Counted from the stretch's first letter, positions 1 through 7,600 are shown. The stretch is DNA of 15,848 nucleotides from CG1-02-35-72 sp036170135 (GCA_036170135.1 JAVHOP010000043.1:1-15848); one strand, 5' to 3'. Translations and numbers: made by a program. The notes: generated by a model not told the origin, from the sequence alone.

Positions 1-12
1 TAGGTCTGAAAA
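1..12 (-). repeat. Edge of a further copy of the 47-bp hairpin repeat
   Basis: The first twelve bases, TAGGTCTGAAAA, are the exact reverse complement of TTTTCAGACCTA, which is the junction between two units of the array at 2676-2943. The sequence lies one base beyond the receptor stop codon, so a copy of the element probably sits directly downstream of that gene and continues outside the window. Only 12 of 47 bases can be seen. The match is perfect, but a chance match cannot be excluded completely. Confidence 0.6.
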
Positions 13-13
13 A

Positions 14-2224
14 TTAAATGCTAAAGTTAATAGACATCACAATATTTCTGCCCATTTCTGGAATGCCCAAACTTTTTAAGAATGAGGTATGCGGAATGTA
101 AGTGGTATTCAGCAAGTTTGTAGCCGATAATGAGAGGTTGAATTTACTTTTATTTAAAGTTACATCGCCACCAAAACCTAAATTCATCAAGGTATAAGCA
201 GGTGATTTTGTCTCAAATACATTCGGATGATTTTGTTTTAAAGTATGATTCACGTTAACTGATGCATAGCCATTTTTAAGCCAGCTTGAGTTTTTAAATT
301 CGATACGCACATTATTTTTAATAATATTGGCTGGAATGAGTGGAATAAAATCGCCGTTCGTTTCTTTTCCGGTAACACTTTCAAACGAACTTTCTAAATG
401 AAACCAATCAAATGGGTGTGGATGTAAATGAAAGCCAATTTCGCCACCGTACAAATGGGCGTCTTTTTGACTGTAATTGTAAACATCGGTCGCTTCTAAT
501 TGTGTGCCGGTTGGTGAAATAAAAATATAGTTATTGATTTTATTGTAAAAACTGTTGATATAGAATTCAATATGCTCACTTTGGTATGACAAATCGATAT
601 CGGTTTGCAAATTCTGTTCGTTTTTTAAATTTGGATTGCCGACTTCAAATCGGTTTGTCCCTTCGTGAATACCATTCGATGTGAGCTCTGCCAAATTAGG
701 CGCTCTAAATCCTGAAGCCAAATTAAATCGAGCAATCAGCTTATCAGTCAAATTGCTTTTATATCCTAAAGAAGCATTAAAACTATTAAATTGTTGGTCT
801 ATTGCCCCAATATGGTGACTATCCGATAAGGGCAAATGCGCTACTGTGTTTATTTGTCGATGGTCAAAGCGCAAGCCACCTTGCAAAGCTTGGTTTTTCC
901 AAGAATAATTTGAGGTGCCAAAAACACCGATATCGTTTGTAGTGGCATCGGGAATTAAAAACTCTTCGGCTTTATTGGTATTGGTTTGATGCATACCTTG
1001 AATACCGACAATGGTTTCTAATTTATCCGATTTTGGTAAATAATATTTGATATCGAAATCTAAAGTCTTTAACAGCATACGCAAATTAGGGATGTTATTA
1101 TCTGCAAATTCATTGCGGTTGTTATAGATATAACCGAGGTCAGCATCGAGTTTTGAATTCTTAAAATAAAAATTATTATGCCAGCTCAAAATATGATTTT
1201 CGACTTTCTGTTTAGGGAAATCGGGATTTTTTTGCGTGGTTTGAATGCCAATTTCTTCAGGAATTCCCGTTAAAAAATGGTTGTAATTGTAGCGCAAGGT
1301 GCTGTTAATTTTATCGGTATGATATGAAAAACCCGTTTTTAAATCGTATTCGTTGTAACGAGAATTGGTCACGCGATTGCCATTCGGAATTTTATAATCA
1401 CTGTGGTTGTCAAAAGTATTTCTTATCAAGAAATTAAACTTGTCGGATGAGGTTTTAAAAACACCCGAAATATTGGTGCCATTTGTATTGCTAAAATGTT
1501 TTTCTTCGATATTAAAATTGGTAGTATTGTCGTCGCTAAAGTGCTCGGGATTTAAATAAATCACGCCGCCAAGTGCATCGGAGCCATACAACAGCGAAGC
1601 CGGACCTTTTATAATTTCAACGCTGCCCACACCGGCTTCGTTAATACCTAAACCGTGATCGTTACCAAATTGCTGATTTTCTAATCGCACACCTTGAGCA
1701 TAAACTAAAACGCGATTCCCACTCAAACCTCTAATAACAGGCTTTCCGATACTGTTTCCAGACGAAAGTTGCGACACGCCAGGAATAGTTGCTAAACCAT
1801 CAATGAGGGTGAGTCCGCCTTTTTCGAGTAATTGTTTGATATTTTTATGTTCAATTTTTACCACATTTTCGGATTGAATTTTATTAAAAGGCGTTGAAAC
1901 AATGACCTCATCCATTTCTAAAATTGAAGGATTTAATGCAATATCTTGAATTATTGGCGCATTGCTAAAATTGATAATTTTTGTAATGGTTTTATAACCA
2001 ATATATTCAAAATTAACTTTATGAGTTCCCGTAGGGATATTATTGATGACGTAATTGCCGTCTATATCAGAAGACGTTCCAATTTGAAGCGTTTGAAAAT
2101 AAATACTCACGCCAACAAGTGGTTCGTGTGTTGTGGCATCTGTAATGGCACCAGATAGTTTGTTTTGTGCAAATAAATATGAGGATGTGAATCCTAAAAT
2201 AAATAAGAAAATGGCATTTTTCAT
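14..2224 (-). CDS. TonB-dependent outer-membrane receptor, ZnuD-like
   Basis: Outer-membrane, TonB-driven importer of 736 residues, complete. Residues 1-20 are a signal peptide ending in FAQ. Residues 22-100 form a carboxypeptidase-regulatory-like domain. A TonB-box-like stretch (MDEVIVS) lies at 104-110. The plug runs about 115-230, with VIRGLSGNRVLVY at 163-175 and IIKGPASLLYGSDALGG at 204-220. The remainder is the beta barrel. There is no SusD partner, so this is not a Sus-type glycan system. The barrel segment reading HEGTNRFEVGNPNLKNE and the C-terminal stretch with NLLN, PHTSFL and PEMGR resemble, from memory, the Neisseria zinc receptor ZnuD, so a metal substrate (zinc or similar) is inferred but unproven. 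It starts 48 bases after the stop of a small His/Cys-rich protein gene and is probably cotranscribed with it. The family call is firm, the substrate is not. Confidence 0.93.
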   Translation of the reverse strand: MKNAIFLFILGFTSSYLFAQNKLSGAITDATTHEPLVGVSIYFQTLQIGTSSDIDGNYVINNIPTGTHKVNFEYIGYKTITKIINFSNAPIIQDIALNPSILEMDEVIVSTPFNKIQSENVVKIEHKNIKQLLEKGGLTLIDGLATIPGVSQLSSGNSIGKPVIRGLSGNRVLVYAQGVRLENQQFGNDHGLGINEAGVGSVEIIKGPASLLYGSDALGGVIYLNPEHFSDDNTTNFNIEEKHFSNTNGTNISGVFKTSSDKFNFLIRNTFDNHSDYKIPNGNRVTNSRYNEYDLKTGFSYHTDKINSTLRYNYNHFLTGIPEEIGIQTTQKNPDFPKQKVENHILSWHNNFYFKNSKLDADLGYIYNNRNEFADNNIPNLRMLLKTLDFDIKYYLPKSDKLETIVGIQGMHQTNTNKAEEFLIPDATTNDIGVFGTSNYSWKNQALQGGLRFDHRQINTVAHLPLSDSHHIGAIDQQFNSFNASLGYKSNLTDKLIARFNLASGFRAPNLAELTSNGIHEGTNRFEVGNPNLKNEQNLQTDIDLSYQSEHIEFYINSFYNKINNYIFISPTGTQLEATDVYNYSQKDAHLYGGEIGFHLHPHPFDWFHLESSFESVTGKETNGDFIPLIPANIIKNNVRIEFKNSSWLKNGYASVNVNHTLKQNHPNVFETKSPAYTLMNLGFGGDVTLNKSKFNLSLSATNLLNTTYIPHTSFLKSLGIPEMGRNIVMSINFSI

Positions 2225-2272
2225 GAAAAGTGATTTGTAAGATTAAAATTTAATAAACTTTAAATTAAAATA

Positions 2273-2593
2273 CTAACAAATAGGAGGCGCTCTGAGCGTA
2301 TTTTCTTGAAAATTAATTTTATTTAGACTGAGTATCTCAAATATAAAAGGATTATAGTATACATCACAAATCTTAAAAGTAAAATTATTCGAAACTAAAG
2401 GCGCATTATAATTGACAATATAATGGAATATCGCGCAACTTTCTCTTTGCTCATGAAAGTGTTTGATACTTTTAGCATGACATTTAAAATTGTTGTGTTT
2501 GGCAAAACTATGACTAAAGTTTACACCAATTGGAAATAGCAGAGCGCTAACCAAAAGCCAAACAAATAAGCGATGTATAAATGTTGCCTTCAT
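2273..2593 (-). CDS. Small exported His/Cys-rich protein, companion of the TonB receptor
   Basis: A 106-residue protein of unknown function. Residues 8-30 are a hydrophobic, signal-like segment (FVWLLVSALLFPIGVNF). It is followed by a cluster of possible metal ligands: H28, H33, C38, H39, H45, H47, C53 and H57. The C-terminal half is aromatic-rich and the protein ends in RAPPIC. From memory, small proteins with this architecture (signal, short HxH/Cys cluster, RxPP-type tail) often precede metal-type TonB receptors in Flavobacteriia. A periplasmic or surface metal-binding accessory role is inferred from composition and position only. The start ATG lies 11 bases after a good -7 promoter box, and the receptor gene follows after 48 bases, so the pair looks like a separate transcription unit. 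I do not recognise a named domain. Confidence 0.72.
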   Translation of the reverse strand: MKATFIHRLFVWLLVSALLFPIGVNFSHSFAKHNNFKCHAKSIKHFHEQRESCAIFHYIVNYNAPLVSNNFTFKICDVYYNPFIFEILSLNKINFQENTLRAPPIC

Positions 2594-2604
2594 AAAAGTG
2601 ATTG

Positions 2605-2612
2605 CAAATATA
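2605..2612 (-). promoter_or_regulatory. Candidate -7 promoter box for the small protein/receptor pair
   Basis: On the minus strand the sequence reads TATATTTG, a full match to the Bacteroidota -7 consensus TAnnTTTG, 11 bases before the ATG at 2593. Several TTTG/TTG triplets lie upstream, but the nearest is spaced about 13 bases, shorter than the usual 17-20, so the -33 element is uncertain. If real, the pair can be transcribed independently of the pump operon upstream. Confidence 0.5.
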
Positions 2613-2776
2613 GAACAAACAAAAACAAAGGAAAAAGGGCAAGTCTTAAAAATATCTTAAAGCCGATACCTAATAGACCTACAAGGTTCAAAAAAACCTT
2701 GCAGGACTTATTAGTATTTTCAGACCTACAAGGTTCAAAAAAACCTTGCAGGACTTATTAGTATTTTCAGACCTAC

Positions 2777-2876
2777 NNNNNNNNNNNNNNNNNNNNNNNN
2801 NNNNNNNNNNNNNNNNNNNNNNNNNNNNNNNNNNNNNNNNNNNNNNNNNNNNNNNNNNNNNNNNNNNNNNNNNNNN
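2777..2876. other. Assembly gap (100 N) inside the tandem repeat
   Basis: Exactly 100 N interrupt the repeat array. The flanks belong to the same 47-bp unit (base 7 on the left, base 14 on the right), so the missing sequence is almost certainly more copies. The copy number is unknown. Confidence 0.95.
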
Positions 2877-2910
2877 CAAAAAAACCTTGCAGGACTTATT
2901 AGTATTTTCA

Positions 2911-2943
2911 GACCTACAAGGTTCAAAAAAAACCTTGCAGGTC
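2911..2943 (-). terminator. Hairpin directly behind the pump operon, possible terminator
   Basis: This last array unit lies 12 bases after the DUF2892-like stop codon. The arms are 2911-2923 and 2931-2943, 13 bp with a 7-base loop. As plus-strand sequence there is one A/C mismatch (2916/2938). In the minus-strand transcript that position becomes a G-U wobble, so the stem is fully paired in the RNA of the flanking genes. The U-run lies in the loop rather than after the stem, so this is not a textbook intrinsic terminator; it could end transcription partially or protect the 3' end. Confidence 0.4.
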
Positions 2944-2955
2944 AGTCCAAAAAGC

Positions 2956-3138
2956 TTATTTAACGCCGAGCTTTTTTAAAATCTGCTCCATCAAACACCA
3001 TTTGGTTATGGATGATTGCAACAAATTGGCGCCTACAAATGCGGTAAACCATAGCCAGTTAATATTGAGATAAACAGCCAATAACAAGCTGATTAAAATA
3101 AAACTTCCGGCAATAGCTCTAATAATTCTCTCTTTCAT
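2956..3138 (-). CDS. DUF2892 (YgaP-type transmembrane) family small membrane protein
   Basis: A 60-residue inner-membrane protein. After a short basic N-terminus (MKERIIRAIAG) there are two hydrophobic segments at about 10-27 and 29-46, with the family-like stretch GANLLQSSITKWCLMEQILK at 36-55, including one Cys (C48). This pattern is typical of stand-alone DUF2892 proteins, related to the membrane part of the rhodanese YgaP, where the usual form is G-x-N-x(2)-Q-S-x(2)-T-x(2)-C. The molecular function is not established. It begins 11 bases after the PII-like gene and is the last gene of the operon before the hairpin array. The operon position suggests a role linked to the RND pump, but the sequence itself shows no more than membrane location and one conserved Cys. 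Confidence 0.8.
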   Translation of the reverse strand: MKERIIRAIAGSFILISLLLAVYLNINWLWFTAFVGANLLQSSITKWCLMEQILKKLGVK

Positions 3139-3149
3139 AATCGTTTTTT

Positions 3150-3455
3150 TTAAATAAATTTTGCCACATCTAATACGATGGCTCTTAATGGATTTCTTTG
3201 TATTTTTCTTTCGTTGAACAGTTTTATTTCAACTAAAAGTACATCAATTTTCTCTTTTTCGGTAAAGGTAAAAAATAGACTAGAAGCAACTTTATCTGCC
3301 GAATTAGAGAACCAATTATCGATTAGATTTTCTGCCGAAGTCGATTTAAATCCATTGATATCGACATTGCTAAACGATGTAATTTTTGCTTCATTAAATA
3401 AATGCAAGACGTCTTTTTCGTATTCTTTTACTAAGGTTACTATTAAAAATTTCAT
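3150..3455 (-). CDS. PII/CutA-like small regulatory protein in an RND operon
   Basis: A 101-residue soluble protein without signal peptide. It has the order expected of a PII/CutA-type ferredoxin-like fold: strand KFLIVTLV (2-9), helix EYEKDVLHLFNEAKI (11-25), strand SFSNVDINGF (27-36), a short T-loop-like region with NWF (47-49), strand SSLFFTFT (58-65), helix KEKIDVLLVEIKLFNER (67-83), and strand PLRAIVLDVAKFI (89-101). The T-loop lacks the uridylylated Tyr context of GlnB/GlnK and is short, so this is a divergent PII-like protein rather than a nitrogen regulator. PII-like proteins (for example DUF3240) are known beside metal-efflux RND genes in other phyla. It lies 5 bases after the RND gene and 11 before the DUF2892 gene. 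A ligand- or metal-sensing role for the pump is inferred. The fold is judged from pattern only. Confidence 0.65.
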   Translation of the reverse strand: MKFLIVTLVKEYEKDVLHLFNEAKITSFSNVDINGFKSTSAENLIDNWFSNSADKVASSLFFTFTEKEKIDVLLVEIKLFNERKIQRNPLRAIVLDVAKFI

Positions 3456-3460
3456 AAGTT

Positions 3461-6400
3461 TTAATTTTTAGGTTTGTTGGTAAAATAGTAAATCAGCGGA
3501 ATCATCAACAAGGTTAAAAAGGTAGAAAATAAGGTTCCTCCAATTAATGAAATGGCTAATCCTTGAAAAATAGGATCGAATAACATCACAATCGCACCTA
3601 TGGCAACAGCGCCAGCAGTCAATAAAATTGGGGTTGTTCTTACAGCGCCTGCTTCAATAACGGCTTGCCTTAACGGGATGCCTTCTTTCAATCTTAAATT
3701 GATAAAATCGATTAATAATACCGAATTTCGCACCATAATTCCTGCTAAAGCGATTAAACCAATCATAGAGGTCGCTGTAAAATAAGCACCTAAAATAAGA
3801 TGTCCAAAAACGATTCCTGTTAAAGATAACGGAATGGCAATCATCATCACAATTGGGGCTTTAAAACTTTGAAACCATCCCACTAAAAGCATGTAAATAA
3901 TGATAATAACAATGGCAAATGCACTGCCTAAATCTCTAAAAACGTCGTAAGTTATTTGCCATTCGCCATCCCATTTAACCGAATAATGATCGGTATCGGT
4001 TGGTTGCCCATTGTACAATTCATTAAGTTTTTCGCTCTTTGGTAGTTTGATATTTTTGAGCTGTTTTGATAAATCTAAAATGGCATAAACTGGACTTTCA
4101 AGATTGCCGGCCATATCGGCCGTGATGTAAACCACACGTTGTTGATTTTTTCTATAAATGCTCTTATCGGAATCAGTTTTAACAATTTTAACCAAACTAG
4201 ATAATGGCATTTCATTTCCGTTTTGGGACAGTACTTTTAGTTGTAAAATTGCTCCGATAGAAGATTTTTGATCAGCGCTCAACTGCAAAACAATACCGAT
4301 TTGTTGGTTTGAATTTTCATCATATAATTTATCTATCGGTTGATTTGCCAATGCCAATTGAAGTGTCGATATAATTTGTTGTGGGGCAATGCCATTTAGC
4401 ATCGCTTTTTCTTTATCGACAACTACGTCAAATTTTTGTTGCGGTGCTTCTGCCATCCAATCGACATCTACCACATTTTTGGTATTGATTATTAAGGTTT
4501 TTAATTGGTTGGCAATGTTGATTTGTTCTTGGTAATCTGGTCCGTAAACTTCGGCTACAATGGTTGATAATACCGGAGGTCCTGGTGGAACTTCCACTAC
4601 TTTTACATTGGCGTTAAAGTGTTTTGCAATTTCAATAATTGTTGGTCTAACATCTTTTACAATATCGTGACTTTGCTCTGAGCGTTCAGATTTATCAACC
4701 AAGTTTACCTGAATATCGGCACTATTTGAGCCACTTCGCAAATCGTAATGACGCACCAATCCGTTAAATGTAATAGGAGAAGCCGTACCTACATAAGTTT
4801 GATAATCTTTTACCAGTGTGTTTTTTGAGATGTATTGCGCAATTTCTTTAGTAACAACTGCAGTGCGCTCTAGCGTTGTGCCTTCGGGCATATCTACAAC
4901 TATTTGAAATTCATTTTTATTATCAAAAGGAAGCATTTTTACGGCAACCGATTTGGTTAAAAACAAAGCCACACTTATCAGTAATAAAATAATGTTGACG
5001 CCAAAAAAGGTATAGCGCACTTTTTTATTATCGATTAACGGATTAATCAATTTAATATAAATTTTGAACAACTTTGAATCTTCTAATTTTACAGGTATTT
5101 CTGATTTATCTGATTGATATTTTTCTTTTTCTTGTAAAAATTTAAATCCTAAATAAGGCGTGATGGTTAAAGCTACTAAAAGCGAAAATACCATCGCAAT
5201 TGAAGCGCCAATAGGCATCGGACTCATATAAGGCCCCATTAATCCGCTTACAAAAGCCATCGGTAAAATTGAAGCGACAACCGTAAACGTTGCTAAAATG
5301 GTTGGATTGCCAACTTCATTGATAGCAAAAATGGCTGCTTGTTTAAATGGCAAGCGCTTCGATTTAAAATGGCGGTGCATATTTTCGGCAATTATAATCG
5401 AATCGTCAACCACAATACCCGTTACAAAAACTAAGGCAAAAAGCGTGATTCTGTTTAGCGTATAATCCATAAAATAGTAGCTAAACAAAGTCAGCGCAAA
5501 GGTTACGGGTATCGATAAAAATACCACTAAAGCGCCACGCCAGCCCATTGCGACCATTACCAATAATGTTACGGCAATAATGGCAATCATCAAATGCATC
5601 AATAGTTCTGATACCTTATCGGAGGCAGTTTGACCGTAATTTCTGGTAACACTTACGTGGATGTCGGTTGGGATTAACGACTTTTTTAGCAATTCAATTT
5701 TTTCGTTTACCTTTTTGGCTAGGAGCATGGCGTCGCCACCTTTTTGTTTTGAAATTGATAAGGTAACCGCGGCATATTCCGATTTAAATTTAGATTTCAC
5801 CTTTTTATCGGATGAGCCGTAACCAAAACCGACATATTCATTGGGAATTTCGGGACCGTCTGTTACGGTTGCAACTTGTTTTAAATAGACAGGTTTTTGT
5901 TGGTAAACCCCAATAATTAGGTTGTTTACATCGTCAACCGTTTTTAAAAAATTTCCGGCACTCACTAATATTTCAGTGTCATTAGTATCATAATGACCAA
6001 GTTCCGATTGTTGATTGCTGGCGTTGATATTTTTGGTAATTCCCAAAATATCAACATGATTTTGAGCCATTTTATCTTTATCTAAAATCACACTAATTTC
6101 ACGACTACGGCCACCAATAATTTTAGTGGTGGCAATGCCTTTGACGCTTTTAAGCTGATTATTGACTTCTTCGGCGAGTTGCTTTAACTCAAAATCGTTG
6201 TAAGTATCGCTCCAAAAAGTGAGTGATTGCATCGGCACATCATCAACAGCACGGGTTTTAATTAATGGCATCGAAACGCCTTTTGGCATTTGGTCTAAAT
6301 GTTTTGAAACTTCATTATACAATTGGACAAATGAGCGTTCAACATCTTCTTTTACATAAAATTGAACAATAATCATGGCTTGACCGCTCATAGATGTTGA

Positions 6401-6658
6401 ATAAATATGCTCAACACCAGGAAGGTTTGAAATAATTTTTTCGAGTGGTGCGGCAATTTTAGTTTCTATTTCTTTTGGTGTGGCCCCAGGATATCTTAAA
6501 AAAATGTCGGCCATTGGTACCTCTATTTGAGGCTCTTCTTCGCGCGGTATTAAGTAGGAGCTGAAAATTCCAACTAGCATAAAAGCCACCATCAACAAAA
6601 TGGTGAGTTTTGACTCTAAAAAAGCTTGAGCTATTTTTCCTGAAATTCCTTTTTCCAT
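3461..6658 (-). CDS. RND-superfamily efflux permease (inner-membrane pump subunit)
   Basis: Proton-driven inner-membrane pump of a tripartite efflux system, 1065 residues, a normal full length. TM1 is at about 17-37, followed by the motif YPGATPKEIETKIAAPLE (56-73) and a porter domain. A TM block lies at about 350-510, a second hydrophobic helix at about 548-570, a second porter half with PPGPPVLSTIVAEVYGP, and a final TM block at about 920-1058. TM4 carries GIVVDDSIIIAEN with adjacent Asp418-Asp419, the proton-relay pair of HAE1/AcrB-type pumps. The TM10 equivalent reads GIMVRNSVLL, with Arg where AcrB has Lys940. By these motifs it is closer to HAE1-like than to CusA/CzcA heavy-metal permeases. 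The substrate cannot be read from sequence. The adaptor gene ends one base before its ATG, and the PII-like gene follows after 5 bases. Confidence 0.95.
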   Translation of the reverse strand: MEKGISGKIAQAFLESKLTILLMVAFMLVGIFSSYLIPREEEPQIEVPMADIFLRYPGATPKEIETKIAAPLEKIISNLPGVEHIYSTSMSGQAMIIVQFYVKEDVERSFVQLYNEVSKHLDQMPKGVSMPLIKTRAVDDVPMQSLTFWSDTYNDFELKQLAEEVNNQLKSVKGIATTKIIGGRSREISVILDKDKMAQNHVDILGITKNINASNQQSELGHYDTNDTEILVSAGNFLKTVDDVNNLIIGVYQQKPVYLKQVATVTDGPEIPNEYVGFGYGSSDKKVKSKFKSEYAAVTLSISKQKGGDAMLLAKKVNEKIELLKKSLIPTDIHVSVTRNYGQTASDKVSELLMHLMIAIIAVTLLVMVAMGWRGALVVFLSIPVTFALTLFSYYFMDYTLNRITLFALVFVTGIVVDDSIIIAENMHRHFKSKRLPFKQAAIFAINEVGNPTILATFTVVASILPMAFVSGLMGPYMSPMPIGASIAMVFSLLVALTITPYLGFKFLQEKEKYQSDKSEIPVKLEDSKLFKIYIKLINPLIDNKKVRYTFFGVNIILLLISVALFLTKSVAVKMLPFDNKNEFQIVVDMPEGTTLERTAVVTKEIAQYISKNTLVKDYQTYVGTASPITFNGLVRHYDLRSGSNSADIQVNLVDKSERSEQSHDIVKDVRPTIIEIAKHFNANVKVVEVPPGPPVLSTIVAEVYGPDYQEQINIANQLKTLIINTKNVVDVDWMAEAPQQKFDVVVDKEKAMLNGIAPQQIISTLQLALANQPIDKLYDENSNQQIGIVLQLSADQKSSIGAILQLKVLSQNGNEMPLSSLVKIVKTDSDKSIYRKNQQRVVYITADMAGNLESPVYAILDLSKQLKNIKLPKSEKLNELYNGQPTDTDHYSVKWDGEWQITYDVFRDLGSAFAIVIIIIYMLLVGWFQSFKAPIVMMIAIPLSLTGIVFGHLILGAYFTATSMIGLIALAGIMVRNSVLLIDFINLRLKEGIPLRQAVIEAGAVRTTPILLTAGAVAIGAIVMLFDPIFQGLAISLIGGTLFSTFLTLLMIPLIYYFTNKPKN

Positions 6659-6659
6659 T

Positions 6660-7600
6660 TTAGTTTATTTTTAGGCGAGCGCCGTTGTATAGGGCGCCAT
6701 CGGCTTGGGTTATTATTTTTTCATCGGCAGTTAATCCACTGAGGATTTCTACTTGGTTCCCCTCAGTTTTTCCGACACGCAACCATCTTAAAAGGGCAGT
6801 ATTTTGTAGACTTACCGTGTAAACTCCTATTAACTGACCTTGGTATATTAATGCCGATTTTGGTATGAAAAGAGTTGCAGTGCTGGTTTCTGAATTTGAA
6901 AAAGCAATCGATGCAAACATCCCAGAATATACTTTTTCGGGATTAGTTAAGATTATTTTTACCAAATATAATCCGCCGGAATCTGTTGATGAAATACTGA
7001 TTTCGGAGATGATTCCGGTAACTTGTTCATTGCTAGATTTTATGATGACTTGTACCTTATCGCCATTTTTTATTTGGCCAATTTGTGTTTCGTTAACATA
7101 AGTTTTTACCAAATAATTAGTGTTATTTTCAAGGCTTAACAAAGGCATTCCGGGATTTGCCAAATCGCCATTATCAATAAATTTACCGGTAATAATGCCA
7201 TCAAAGGGTGCAATAATATCGGCGTAAGCTAAATTGGCAAGCACTTCATTTTGCATTTGTTTTGCAGCTTCTAAACCTGCTTTTGCTTGTTCAAAATTGG
7301 TGGTAATATTATCTAATTCTTTTTGCGATGCACTTTTTTCTTTAAACAATTGCGTAAAGCGTTCGTAGTCTTTTCTCGCATTTGCAAAAGCACTATTAGC
7401 TTGACTTATTTGTGCATTTACTTGTGCTTTTTTCGCTTTTAAGTCGGCACTTTTAATGCTTAATAATAAATCGCCTTGNNNNNNNNNNNNNNNNNNNNNN
7501 NNNNNNNNNNNNNNNNNNNNNNNNNNNNNNNNNNNNNNNNNNNNNNNNNNNNNNNNNNNNNNNNNNNNNNNNNNNNNNAATTGGTTATCGATAATTTCAT
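6660..7600 (-). CDS. HlyD/AcrA-type periplasmic adaptor of the RND pump, interrupted by a gap
   Basis: Membrane-fusion protein linking the permease to the TolC channel. The start is visible at 7600 (MKLSITN...), 7 bases after the tolC stop, then 100 N (7479-7578). The frame resumes at 7478 and runs open for 272 residues to the stop. The visible part begins inside the first lipoyl half (QGDLLLSIKSADLKAK), continues with the coiled-coil hairpin (KAQVNAQISQANSAFANARK ... QKELDNITTNFEQAKAGLEAA), the second lipoyl half (IIAPFDGIITGKFIDNGDLA), the beta-barrel and the membrane-proximal domain ending at NGARLKIN. The missing piece should hold the rest of the signal or lipobox and the start of the lipoyl and barrel domains. 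The adaptor is very unlikely to start at the TTG at 7349, since the same frame is open and homologous upstream. Confidence 0.92.
7479..7578. other. Assembly gap (100 N) inside the adaptor gene
   Basis: The flanks belong to one gene: the start codon at 7600 and the in-frame body from 7478. An intact reading frame needs a gap length of 3n+2, whereas 100 is 3n+1. Families of this type usually have about 100 residues before the QGDLLLSI position, so the real gap is probably nearer 300 bases. The 100 N is best read as a placeholder. Confidence 0.93.

Larger units (their letters stand above)
2676..2943. repeat. Tandem array of 47-bp hairpin units, interrupted by a gap
   Basis: Units start at 2676, 2723, 2770 (only 7 bases before the gap), 2864 by inference (visible from 2877) and 2911. 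Visible units are nearly identical, with period 47. Each contains an inverted repeat, CTACAAGGTT and AACCTTGCAG, separated by C plus five A's, followed by a constant spacer beginning GGACTTATTAGTATTTTCA. The last copy has eight A's instead of seven and a longer stem ending in GGTC. The array fills most of the region between the DUF2892-like gene and the small His/Cys-rich gene (2594-2955), which holds no credible coding sequence. Similar ACCTACAAGGTT/AACCTTGCAGGT hairpins are, from memory, common intergenic elements in Flavobacteriaceae. The role here is unknown; termination or mRNA 3'-end protection are possible. Confidence 0.9.

Noticed and set aside
14..2224. Sus-type polysaccharide utilisation system
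   Set aside because: No SusD-like gene, glycoside hydrolase or sulfatase is near; the receptor features fit a metal-type receptor better.
2676..2943. CRISPR-like array of palindromic repeats
   Set aside because: The segments between the palindromes are identical from unit to unit rather than unique spacers, the period is a single 47-bp tandem unit, and no cas gene is present.
2573..2979. Small open frames across the repeat and the N run
   Set aside because: They are made of repeat sequence and N, have no start context, and disappear if the gap length changes.
6660..7349. A short adaptor protein starting at TTG 7349
   Set aside because: The same frame is open and family-like (QGDLLLSIKSADLKAK) up to the gap at 7478, and an ATG with adaptor-like position lies at 7600.
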